Assembly (NCBI GenBank): GCA_945952355.1
Contig: CAMFIW010000235.1
Span: 1 to 5,458 of the forward strand
Length of the DNA: 5,458 nt
Origin: an uncultured Phenylobacterium sp.
Lineage (GTDB): Bacteria; Pseudomonadota; Alphaproteobacteria; Caulobacterales; Caulobacteraceae
Direction of reading: 5' to 3'
Both the position numbers and the translations under genes were made by a program. A model generated the notes under the pieces. That model worked only from the letters and a program-made list of their open reading frames with translations, did no database searches and was not told where the DNA came from. Numbering within the stretch: position 1 is the stretch's first letter; each line of letters opens with the position of its first letter. This document shows positions 1 to 5,458 of this stretch, piece after piece.

Positions 1-1
1 C

Positions 2-190
2 ATGCAACCGCGCGACTTCATCGCCTAAGCCGGCCACTTCCTGCAAGTGTTGTTAGCCGTGCCGACCGTCGAGGAAGAGGTCAAGCCGGTGCTCGCGTGA
101 GCCGGGCGTCGCGTTGTCTCCCTGCTCGCTGTTCACGAGGAAGCCTATCTCGAACACTGCCGCCGCTTCGCCCTCGCCCACGCGGCCTGA
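2..190 (+). pseudogene. Decayed 3' end of an unidentified gene (possibly a TetR-type regulator), two in-frame stops
   Basis: Frame 2 reads protein-like from position 2 to a TGA at 188-190, but is broken by TAA at 26-28 and TGA at 98-100. By hand count over its 63 codons, G+C is about 76% at first, 41% at second and 78% at third positions, the usual profile of real coding DNA in a high-GC genome. The segments read FIA-stop-AGHFLQVLLAVPTVEEVKPVLA, then AGRRVVSLLAVHEEAYLEHC and a short tail. Each stop is one C-to-T change away from a sense codon (CAA, CGA). The amphipathic pattern loosely resembles the ligand-binding C-terminal helices of TetR-family repressors, but no diagnostic motif is visible and the DNA-binding part would lie outside the window. 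Alternatively, an upstream gene truly ends at 28 and the rest is debris, or the stops are sequencing errors. Confidence 0.35.
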
Positions 191-310
191 CCCCGCGCGG
201 GGCGTCTTTCGGCGAAGTAATATTTATCCGCTTGCGCGCGCCTGGGTGATCGCGCGTAACCTAGGGCAGGCCCAGCGTCCGAAGAGACGCGCCCCCAGGA
301 GGAAAGCGGA
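191..310 (+). promoter_or_regulatory. Leader of the transporter cluster: palindrome, AT-rich patch, strong Shine-Dalgarno
   Basis: This is the gap before the first transporter. It opens with a perfect 12-bp palindrome, CCCCGCGCGGGG (191-202), which has no T-run and is a poor terminator. An AT-rich patch at 215-229 (AAGTAATATTTATC) stands out in this GC-rich DNA and is the likeliest promoter or operator spot. A TTGCGC at 232-237 and TAACCT at 257-262 could be weak -35 and -10 elements, but their 19-bp spacing is long. The clear signal is AGGAGGA at 297-303, 8 nt from the AGG end to the TTG at 311, which fixes the start of the following gene. I see no convincing regulator operator. Confidence 0.4.
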
Positions 311-1717
311 TTGTCCGACGCCCGTAGCGCCGCGAAGCGGTTGTCCCTGCCCGCCGTCTTGGCCTTCGCCGGCACGAGTTTGCCGGTCGCGGGCCTCGCG
401 GTCGCGATTTCGGTCCAGCTCCCACGCTATTTCGCGAGTCACCTTGGAGTCAGCCTGGCGGTTGTGGGCGCCGCGTTCGGCACTGTGCGGGCGATCGACA
501 TCTGGCTCGACCCCATGCTGGGCCTGGCCATGGACCGCACCCGCACCCGATGGGGCCGCTATCGCCTCTGGATGATCGCAGGCGCCCCGATCCTGATGGG
601 CGCGCTCTACATGCTGTTCTTCGCCCCAGAGGGCGCGACGAGCCTTTACCTGATCACCTGGCTGCTTGTGATGTACCTGGGACTGTCGATCCTGACCCTG
701 TCGCATTCGGCATGGGCGGCGACGTTGGCCACCAGCTACCAGGAGCGATCGCGCATCTTCGGCGTACTGGCGGCCGTGGGCGTGGCCGGCGCCGTGGCCG
801 TGCTGGCCATCCCGATCATCTGGGCCAAGAACCACACCGACGCCGAGGGCGTGCAGGCGATGGGCTGGTTCGTGATCGCCCTGATCCCGTTCTCGGTGGC
901 CGCCGTGGTGGCGCGAACGCCCGAGCGGATCACCCGCGACTCCCACGAGCACTTCAAGCTGTCGGACTACGGCAAGCTGTTCACGCGGGGCAACGTTCTG
1001 CGGATCCTGGCCGCCGACCTGTGCGTGACCCTTGGCCCGGGCTGGATGGCCGCCCTCTACCTGTTCTTCTTCAAGGACTCGCGGGGTTTCACCACCACCC
1101 AGGCCAACTTCCTGCTGATGCTCTACATCCTCGCGGGTTTCATCGGGGCGCCCTTCACGGCCTGGCTCGCCAACAAGGTCAGCAAGCACTGGGCGCTGAT
1201 CGTCAACACCACCCTCTATTCGCTGGGCCTGACCAGCCTGATGCTCATGCCCAAGGGCAGCGTGCTGGCCGTGGCGCCGGTGATGATCGTCCTGGGCGCG
1301 CTCGCCTCGGGCTTCGGGGTCATGATCCGCGCCATCACCGCCGACATCGGCGATGAGATCCGCCTGGAAGGCGGCAAGGAGCAGATCGGCCTGCTCTACG
1401 CCCTGACCAACGCCACCACCAAGGTGGCGGGCGCCTTCTCGATATTCCTGACCTTCAACGTGCTCGCCCGGGTCGGCTACAACGCCAAGGAAGGCGCGGT
1501 GAATACGGCCGCCCAGATTCACGGCCTGGAACTCGCCTATCTGATCGGGCCGGTGGTCTTCGTCATGCTCGGGGGCGCCTGCTTCATCGGCTACAAGCTG
1601 GGCGCCGAACGCCACGCCGAAATCCGCCGCCAACTCGAAGAACGCGACGCCCTCTATGACGAGGCGCCTGTGATCGAGACCTTGACCGCGGAAGGCACGG
1701 CGACGGTCAAGACCTGA
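311..1717 (+). CDS. GPH-family (MelB-like) cation symporter, MFS transporter, paralog 1
   Basis: Predicted inner-membrane secondary transporter of 468 residues, the normal size for the family, with about 12 hydrophobic segments (roughly 15-37, 45-68, 85-105, 112-138, 150-172, 182-201, 228-253, 263-285, 294-311, 318-341, 357-382, 404-428). The family signature after helix 2 is DPMLGLAMDRTRTRWGRYR (residues 67-85). R60, D63 and D67 line up with the MelB cation-site residues R52, D55 and D59. K371 in helix 11 lines up with MelB K377, which supports H+- or Na+-coupled uptake. The positions matching MelB sugar-binding D19 and D124 are not acidic, so the substrate is unknown. The C-terminal tail has HAEIRRQLEERDA (435-447), shared with both downstream paralogs. 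One oddity is that the family proline in GRYRPW is Leu86. The TTG start is chosen for its AGGAGGA at 297-303 and because its N-terminus matches the paralogs. It is the first of three tandem copies, and the family call is firm. Confidence 0.9.
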   Translation: MSDARSAAKRLSLPAVLAFAGTSLPVAGLAVAISVQLPRYFASHLGVSLAVVGAAFGTVRAIDIWLDPMLGLAMDRTRTRWGRYRLWMIAGAPILMGALYMLFFAPEGATSLYLITWLLVMYLGLSILTLSHSAWAATLATSYQERSRIFGVLAAVGVAGAVAVLAIPIIWAKNHTDAEGVQAMGWFVIALIPFSVAAVVARTPERITRDSHEHFKLSDYGKLFTRGNVLRILAADLCVTLGPGWMAALYLFFFKDSRGFTTTQANFLLMLYILAGFIGAPFTAWLANKVSKHWALIVNTTLYSLGLTSLMLMPKGSVLAVAPVMIVLGALASGFGVMIRAITADIGDEIRLEGGKEQIGLLYALTNATTKVAGAFSIFLTFNVLARVGYNAKEGAVNTAAQIHGLELAYLIGPVVFVMLGGACFIGYKLGAERHAEIRRQLEERDALYDEAPVIETLTAEGTATVKT

Positions 1718-1722
1718 TCGGG

Positions 1723-1777
1723 CCTTGCGAGTCGGGCCGGCAAGGGGTCTGTTGTCGCGATTAGGTCCTTCGGGACC
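1723..1777 (+). other. Two hairpins in the spacer between transporters 1 and 2, the second with a UUCG tetraloop
   Basis: Six bases after the stop of paralog 1, CCTTGC (1723-1728) can pair with GCAAGG (1740-1745). A second hairpin has the stem GGTCC (1764-1768) and GGACC (1773-1777) closed by the exceptionally stable C(UUCG)G loop. No T-run follows directly; the nearest is TTTT at 1786-1789, nine bases away. This is therefore not a classical intrinsic terminator. It could be an mRNA-stabilising 3' structure, a partial attenuator or a Rho-linked end. A TTGACGC at 1788-1794 resembles an alphaproteobacterial -35 box, but I see no -10 partner. Confidence 0.4.
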
Positions 1778-1847
1778 CAAGAGACTTTTGACGCATCCCT
1801 TTTGCCGGCGCGTTCCCGCGCGCCCGATTTTCGAGGCTTGGTTCTAG

Positions 1848-3284
1848 ATGGCCAGTTCCCCTTCCCCCGCACGAGCCGGGGGCAGCCGGCTTTCCTTCCC
1901 CGTCGTCAGCGCCTTCGGCTCGACCGCCGCGCCGATCGCCGCCATCGCCCTGGTGATGGGCGTCTACCTTCCGCACTTCTTCTCCAGCTATATCGGCCTC
2001 AGCCTGGGCGCCGTGGGTGCGGCCTTCGGGATCGTGCGCGTTCTGGACCTGGCGGTCGACCCATTGCTGGGCATGGCCATGGATCGCACGCGCTCGCGCC
2101 TCGGCCGCTATCGCCCCTGGCTGATCCTTGGCGCGCCGATCGTCATGGTCGCCGTCTACATGCTGTTCATGGCCAAGCCCGGCATGAGCTTCGGATTTCT
2201 GATCGTCTGGCTCCTGGTGCTATATTTGGGCGTCTCGATCCTGACCCTGGCCCAGGCCGCGTGGGGAGCCGCGCTCGCCACCGACTATCATGACCGCAGC
2301 CGCGTCTATGGCGCGATCCAGGCGGTCGGCGTGATCGGCTCGGTGCTGATCCTGCTGCTGCCCCTGGCCTTGGCCAAGACGCCCGCCGGCGCCCATGGCG
2401 GGGTCGGCGCGATGGGCTGGTTCATCATCGCCCTCCTGCCTCTGACCGTGGCCCTGTGCTGCGTCGTGACCCCGGAGCGGGTCGCGCCCGAGGCCGAGGG
2501 CGACGAACGGGTCACCTTCGCAGACTACTGGTCGCTGTTCACCCGGCCCGAGATGCTGCGCCTGGTCTTCGCCGACTTCGTGATCGCGCTCGGCCCAGGC
2601 ACGGTGGCGGCCCTCTACCTGTTCTTCTTCCACGACGCGCGCCACTACACGACGCCCCAGACATCGATCCTGCTCCTGTTCTTCATCGCCGCCGGCCTCT
2701 TGGGCGCGATCTTCTGGGCCCAGGTCGCGCGGCGGTTCGGCAAGCACCGCACCCTCATCGCCACCACCGTGGCGTTCGCCGTCGCCCAGACCCTGCTGAT
2801 GATCATCCCGCCGGCCACCATGCCACTGGCGATCCCGGCCATGGCCCTGGTCGGCTTCGTCTCCGCTGGCTTCGTGCCCCTGGTGCGCGCCATGGTCGCC
2901 GACGTGGCCGACGAAGTTCGCCTGGAGACCGGCAAGGAGCGCGCCGGCCTGCTCTACGCCCTCGTCACCACCACCCAGAAGATCGGCTCGGCGATCACCG
3001 TGACCGTCAGCTACGCCGTCCTGCAGATGGTCGGTTACAATCCCGCCGAGGGCGCGGTGAACACGCCGGAGGCGATCCGCGGGCTGGAGCTGTGCTACGT
3101 CTTCGCCCCGATCACCCTGGTGTTCCTCGGCGGCGCGGCCTTCATCGGCTGGAAGCTGGACGCCACGCGCCACGCCGAAATCCGCCGCCAGCTGGACATC
3201 CGCGACGGCCTGGCCGGCCAGGCCGGGCTGCTGGAGGTCGTGGCGGGGGTCAGCGTCGCCCAGGATCGCCAGCGCGGGGCCTGA
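1848..3284 (+). CDS. GPH-family (MelB-like) cation symporter, MFS transporter, paralog 2
   Basis: Predicted 12-helix inner-membrane symporter of 478 residues, visibly the closest relative of the gene upstream (about half the residues identical by eye). It keeps R64, D67 and D71 (MelB cation site), the loop motif DRTRSRLGRYRPW (79-91) and helix-11 K378 within VTTTQKIG. It also has LGPG (248-251) followed by LYLFFF (256-261), which all three paralogs carry in similar form, and the C-terminal RHAEIRRQLDIRD. Acidic residues equivalent to MelB D19 and D124 are absent, so the substrate cannot be called. The ATG is the most upstream possible start because TAG at 1845-1847 immediately precedes it in frame. 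The Shine-Dalgarno is weak (GAGG 1833-1836, 11 nt away), unlike both flanking paralogs, so initiation may be lower or coupled. A duplication origin with the upstream gene is inferred from similarity and adjacency. Confidence 0.9.
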   Translation: MASSPSPARAGGSRLSFPVVSAFGSTAAPIAAIALVMGVYLPHFFSSYIGLSLGAVGAAFGIVRVLDLAVDPLLGMAMDRTRSRLGRYRPWLILGAPIVMVAVYMLFMAKPGMSFGFLIVWLLVLYLGVSILTLAQAAWGAALATDYHDRSRVYGAIQAVGVIGSVLILLLPLALAKTPAGAHGGVGAMGWFIIALLPLTVALCCVVTPERVAPEAEGDERVTFADYWSLFTRPEMLRLVFADFVIALGPGTVAALYLFFFHDARHYTTPQTSILLLFFIAAGLLGAIFWAQVARRFGKHRTLIATTVAFAVAQTLLMIIPPATMPLAIPAMALVGFVSAGFVPLVRAMVADVADEVRLETGKERAGLLYALVTTTQKIGSAITVTVSYAVLQMVGYNPAEGAVNTPEAIRGLELCYVFAPITLVFLGGAAFIGWKLDATRHAEIRRQLDIRDGLAGQAGLLEVVAGVSVAQDRQRGA

Positions 3285-3318
3285 TCCCGGCTTCTAGTGT
3301 CCGGTACGGCGTAAATCA

Positions 3319-3344
3319 GCGGAAAGGGCTTGCGCCTTTTCCGC
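3319..3344 (+). other. Stable 11-bp hairpin in the spacer between transporters 2 and 3
   Basis: GCGGAAAGGGC (3319-3329) pairs with GCCTTTTCCGC (3334-3344) over 11 bp with one G-U wobble and a TTGC loop, starting 34 bases after the stop of paralog 2. No T-run follows, so it is not a textbook Rho-independent terminator, though it could end or protect the upstream transcript. Just before it, TAAATC (3312-3317) matches the core of the Caulobacter housekeeping -10 element, but no -35 box is visible at the right distance. If that promoter were real, the hairpin would lie in the 5' untranslated region of paralog 3. Confidence 0.45.
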
Positions 3345-3401
3345 GCCCACGCTCTCCTTCCCGCATAAGCGCCCCGTCCAGAGGGCGACCATGCATATTC
3401 A

Positions 3402-3409
3402 GGGAGGAG
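3402..3409 (+). promoter_or_regulatory. Shine-Dalgarno that decides the TTG start of transporter 3
   Basis: GGGAGGAG sits 7 nt (from the end of GGAGG, 3407) before TTG at 3415. An in-frame ATG at 3391 has its own, slightly weaker GAGGG (3381-3385) 5 nt upstream, so two nested starts are possible. The TTG is preferred because its N-terminus (MANTSAGAG, then RLS at residues 12-14) matches the length and style of the paralogs, and because paralog 1 also uses TTG. Confidence 0.65.
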
Positions 3410-3414
3410 CCGTC

Positions 3415-4851
3415 TTGGCTAACACCAGCGCGGGAGCCGGAATTGGTCGGCTCTCCACAGCCCGTATTTGGGCCTTCGCCGCAACCGGAATTCCAGGGGC
3501 CGCCCTGCTGATCGCCACGGGCACCTACCTGCCGCCGTTCTATACGGGCGCGGCGGTGGGCATCAGCCTCGTGGCCTACAGCCTGACCACCACCATCGTT
3601 CGGATCGTCGACCTGGTGTTCGACCCAATCCTCGGCTGGATGATGGACCGCACCTACACGCGCTGGGGCCGGTTCAGGCCCTGGTACGTCGCGGGCGTGC
3701 CGATCTCGATGTTGGGCTGCTACATGCTGCTGAACCCGACCCATGGGGCCGGCGTCACCTATCTGGGAACCTGGTACCTGGTGCTCTGGATCGGGCTGTC
3801 GATCACGACCCTCGGCCACGCCTCCTGGGGCGCGGCGCTGGCGGCCAACTATCACGAGCGCTCCCGCATCTACGGCTGGATGACGGCGCTGGCCCCGCTG
3901 GGCTCGGTGGGGCTGCTGCTGCTGCCGCTGCTCACCAACCACAAGCTCACCCTGGGCGATCCCAAGAGCTTCCACGCCATCAGCCTGATCCTGGTGATCT
4001 CGATCCCGATCGGCGCGCTGATCATGCTGCTGTTCACGCCGGAGCGGCCGAAGCCGGTCGCGGCGACGCACAAGTCCACCTTCGGCGACTATGTGGCCAT
4101 GATGGGCCGGCCGACCATGCGCAAGCTGATCCTGGCCGATCTCGCCTACACCCTGGGGCCAGGCGTGACGGGGCCGCTCTACGCCTTCTTCTTCGGCCAG
4201 ATTAAAGGCTTCACCAAGGCCGAGGTCGGCTATCTGCTGATCTTCTACATCGGCGCGGCTCTGGTCGGCGGCATGGTTTGGCCGATCATCGCCAAGCGGG
4301 TGAGCAAGCACCGCGCGATCCAGATCGCCTCGATCCTCTACGCCATCTCCCAGACCTCGCTGATGGCGACACCGCGGCTGCTATTCTGGCCGACCGCGAT
4401 CGGCATGCTCGCCGTGGGCTTCTGCGCCAGCGCCTTCATCCTGCTGGTCCGCTCCATGGTCGCCGACTATGCCGACGAAATGCGCCTGGAGCAGGGCCGC
4501 GAAAGCGCCGGCGTGCTCTACGCCATGGTCACCACCACCCAGAAGGTCGGCCAGTCGATCAACGTTCTGCTGGTGTTCCCGATCCTGCAGTTCATCTTCC
4601 ACTTCGATCCGAAGAAGCCGGTGAACGACGAGTTCGCCCTGCAGGGCCTGCAGCTCTGCTACCTGTTCGCGCCGATCATCTTCGTGCTGGTCGGGGCGGC
4701 GCTGTTCTTCGGCTACCAGCTGGACGAGAAGCGGCATTCGGAAATCCGGGCCGCGCTGGACGCCCGAGACGCCGAGGTGGAGGGCGCCATCGCCGTCGAG
4801 CCGGCGACGACAGGGCCAGCGCCGGGCGGGGCCGCCGCAGCGGCGCGCTAG
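3415..4851 (+). CDS. GPH-family (MelB-like) cation symporter, MFS transporter, paralog 3
   Basis: Predicted 12-helix inner-membrane symporter, 478 residues from the TTG at 3415 or 486 from the in-frame ATG at 3391. Numbered from the TTG, R63, D66 and D70 match the MelB cation site, and K377 within VTTTQKVG matches the helix-11 lysine. DRTYTRWGRFRPW follows helix 2. It is the most diverged of the three: it differs in the loop after helix 5 and has a low-complexity Ala/Pro/Gly tail (last ~18 residues) that the others lack. The shared C-terminal element reads RHSEIRAALDARDA. The positions corresponding to acidic sugar-binding residues in MelB are again not acidic. Family membership and cation coupling are well supported, while the substrate and whether it differs from that of the neighbours are unknown. 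It could be co-transcribed with them, but the 130-bp spacer and hairpin allow separate control. Confidence 0.9.
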   Translation: MANTSAGAGIGRLSTARIWAFAATGIPGAALLIATGTYLPPFYTGAAVGISLVAYSLTTTIVRIVDLVFDPILGWMMDRTYTRWGRFRPWYVAGVPISMLGCYMLLNPTHGAGVTYLGTWYLVLWIGLSITTLGHASWGAALAANYHERSRIYGWMTALAPLGSVGLLLLPLLTNHKLTLGDPKSFHAISLILVISIPIGALIMLLFTPERPKPVAATHKSTFGDYVAMMGRPTMRKLILADLAYTLGPGVTGPLYAFFFGQIKGFTKAEVGYLLIFYIGAALVGGMVWPIIAKRVSKHRAIQIASILYAISQTSLMATPRLLFWPTAIGMLAVGFCASAFILLVRSMVADYADEMRLEQGRESAGVLYAMVTTTQKVGQSINVLLVFPILQFIFHFDPKKPVNDEFALQGLQLCYLFAPIIFVLVGAALFFGYQLDEKRHSEIRAALDARDAEVEGAIAVEPATTGPAPGGAAAAAR

Positions 4852-4884
4852 GGACGCCCCTGGCCAAATTCCCGGTTTGAGTCA

Positions 4885-4926
4885 TCCTCCCTGACAAGCC
4901 GGCGCCAAGCCGGCGGTCGGGGAGGA
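4885..4926 (+). promoter_or_regulatory. Long stem-loop that sequesters the Shine-Dalgarno of the small membrane protein gene
   Basis: TCCTCCCTGAC (4885-4895) pairs with GTCGGGGAGGA (4916-4926) over 11 bp with one U-G wobble. After a small internal loop (AA against G), GCCGGC (4898-4903) pairs with GCCGGC (4909-4914) around the loop GCCAA. The 3' arm contains the whole GGGGAGGA ribosome binding site (4919-4926) for the ATG at 4933, and the 5' arm is a matching anti-Shine-Dalgarno. No T-run follows, so a terminator is less likely than translational control. Candidates include a thermosensor, ligand or protein switch, or opening by ribosomes or a small RNA. The structure is seen in the sequence; the function is inference. 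Confidence 0.5.
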
Positions 4927-4932
4927 ACCTCA

Positions 4933-5190
4933 ATGCTGGGTCACGGACTGATCTTCTGGCTGATCATTGGCGGCATCGCGGGCTGGCTGGCCGGACGGCT
5001 AATGCGCGGCGGCGGCTTCGGCGTGATCGGCGACATCGTGCTGGGCGTTGTCGGCGGCCTGATCGGCGGCTGGTGCGCCGGTGCGTTGGGCATCCATATC
5101 GGGGGCGGGATCATCGCCTCGTTGCTCACGGCCACGGCCGGGGCAGTGCTGCTGATCGCGGTCGTCCGGCTGATCCGCCGGGGCGCCTAG
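4933..5190 (+). CDS. GlsB/YeaQ/YmgE-family small membrane protein (transglycosylase-associated domain)
   Basis: An 85-residue, very hydrophobic, glycine-rich protein with three predicted membrane helices (about 5-22, 30-52 and 57-79) and a short basic end, RLIRRGA. The pattern GGIAGWLAGRLMRG (13-26), followed by GVIGDIVLGVVGGLIGGW (30-47), is characteristic of the Transgly_assoc family (Pfam PF04226 by recollection), and the length is typical. The biochemical role of the family is not established. Members are often linked to envelope or general stress responses, and the name transglycosylase-associated is historical. The ATG has a strong GGGGAGGA site (4919-4926) locked inside a hairpin. It follows the transporter triplet by 81 bp on the same strand, so read-through is possible, but a shared function is not indicated. 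Its stop overlaps the stop of the opposing ATPase gene. Confidence 0.88.
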   Translation: MLGHGLIFWLIIGGIAGWLAGRLMRGGGFGVIGDIVLGVVGGLIGGWCAGALGIHIGGGIIASLLTATAGAVLLIAVVRLIRRGA

Positions 5191-5458
5191 GCCAGGAGCC
5201 GCGCCATCGTCGCGAAGGCCTGGGCCGAAACGCTCTCGGGCGTCGCGGCGGCGACCGGACGGCCGTCGTCGCAGGCCTGGCGCAGGGCCACGTCCAACGG
5301 GATCTCGGCCAGTAGCGGGACGCCCATCCGCACCGCCTCGGCCTTGGCGCCGCCTTCGCCGAAGATCGGAATGCGATTGCCGGCCGGGTCGGCGAAATAG
5401 GCCATGTTCTCGACAACGCCCAGGATCGGCGTGGCGGTCTTCACGAACATGGCCGCCG
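5187..5458 (-). CDS. Mrp/NBP35/ApbC-family P-loop ATPase (iron-sulfur cluster carrier), C-terminal part, cut by window edge
   Basis: The last ~90 residues of a minus-strand gene. The reading frame stays open through the window edge, so the start and the Walker A region lie outside. The visible part begins AAMFVKTATPILGVVENMAY, continues with IPIFGEGGAKAEA, then GVPLLAEIPLDVALRQ and DDGRPV. These are the standard C-terminal blocks of Mrp/ApbC proteins, cytosolic ATPases of the SIMIBI class that carry or insert Fe-S clusters. The methionine at 5450 is an internal residue, not the start, because family members continue upstream of it. An unusual feature is that the stretch between ENMAYF and IFGEGG, where most members carry the Cys-x-x-Cys pair for the bridging cluster, reads ADPAGNRIP with no cysteine. 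The gene converges on the small membrane protein gene with overlapping stops. Confidence 0.9.
   Translation of the reverse strand, partial: AAMFVKTATPILGVVENMAYFADPAGNRIPIFGEGGAKAEAVRMGVPLLAEIPLDVALRQACDDGRPVAAATPESVSAQAFATMARLLA

Noticed and set aside
191..202. The CCCCGCGCGGGG palindrome as an intrinsic terminator
   Set aside because: At most a 4-bp stem with a 4-nt loop, followed by CGTCTTT rather than a T-run.
224..1780. A 518-codon open frame on the minus strand opposite transporter 1, with similar long open frames opposite transporters 2 and 3
   Set aside because: The translation is low-complexity, rich in Gly, Arg, His, Asp and Gln with no membrane segments or domains. Such antisense frames are expected opposite high-GC genes, and the plus strand encodes a clear protein family.
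1788..1794. TTGACGC as a -35 box for transporter 2
   Set aside because: It matches the Caulobacter-type -35 motif, but no acceptable -10 is found at the right spacing before the start at 1848.
4879..4883. GAGTC (a GANTC, CcrM-type methylation site) just upstream of the small membrane protein leader, and another at 1729-1733
   Set aside because: GANTC also occurs several times inside transporter 1 (for example 436-440 and 447-451), so these positions are not distinctive.
4898..4914. The repeated GCCGGC as a short direct repeat or mobile-element end
   Set aside because: GCCGGC is self-complementary and is better explained as the inner stem of the hairpin; there are no flanking target duplications or transposase remnants.

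Overview
The window reads as chromosomal DNA from a high-GC alphaproteobacterium. The GC-rich third codon positions and the protein flavour suggest the Caulobacterales (Caulobacter or Phenylobacterium type), but that placement is an inference without a database search. Nothing points to a phage, plasmid or transposon: I see no insertion sequence ends, CRISPR array, tRNA or rRNA.

Layout: positions 2-190 carry what looks like the decayed 3' end of a gene, with coding-like base composition but two internal stops. A leader with a good ribosome binding site follows. Three consecutive same-strand genes (311-1717, 1848-3284, 3415-4851) then encode paralogous 12-helix membrane transporters of the glycoside-pentoside-hexuronide:cation symporter family (GPH, MFS_2, MelB-like). 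They are separated by two spacers of 130 bp each, both containing stable hairpins. After an 81-bp gap that is mostly a long hairpin comes a small GlsB/YeaQ/YmgE-type membrane protein gene (4933-5190). It converges on, and overlaps by 4 bp, the 3' end of an Mrp/NBP35/ApbC-type P-loop ATPase gene on the minus strand (5187 to beyond the window edge).

Functionally, the transporter triplet is the core of the window. All three keep the cation-site Arg-x-x-Asp-x-x-x-Asp-Pro motif and the helix-XI lysine of MelB, so they are probably H+- or Na+-coupled symporters. The two acidic sugar-binding residues of MelB appear to be missing in all three, so the substrate cannot be read from sequence. No catabolic enzyme or intact regulator lies in the window to suggest it. 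The small stress-type membrane protein and the Fe-S carrier ATPase look like unrelated neighbours.

The best candidates for something undescribed are: the hairpin that buries the Shine-Dalgarno of the small membrane protein gene; the tandem triplet with its altered binding site; the ATPase fragment lacking the usual CxxC; and the decayed gene at the left edge.
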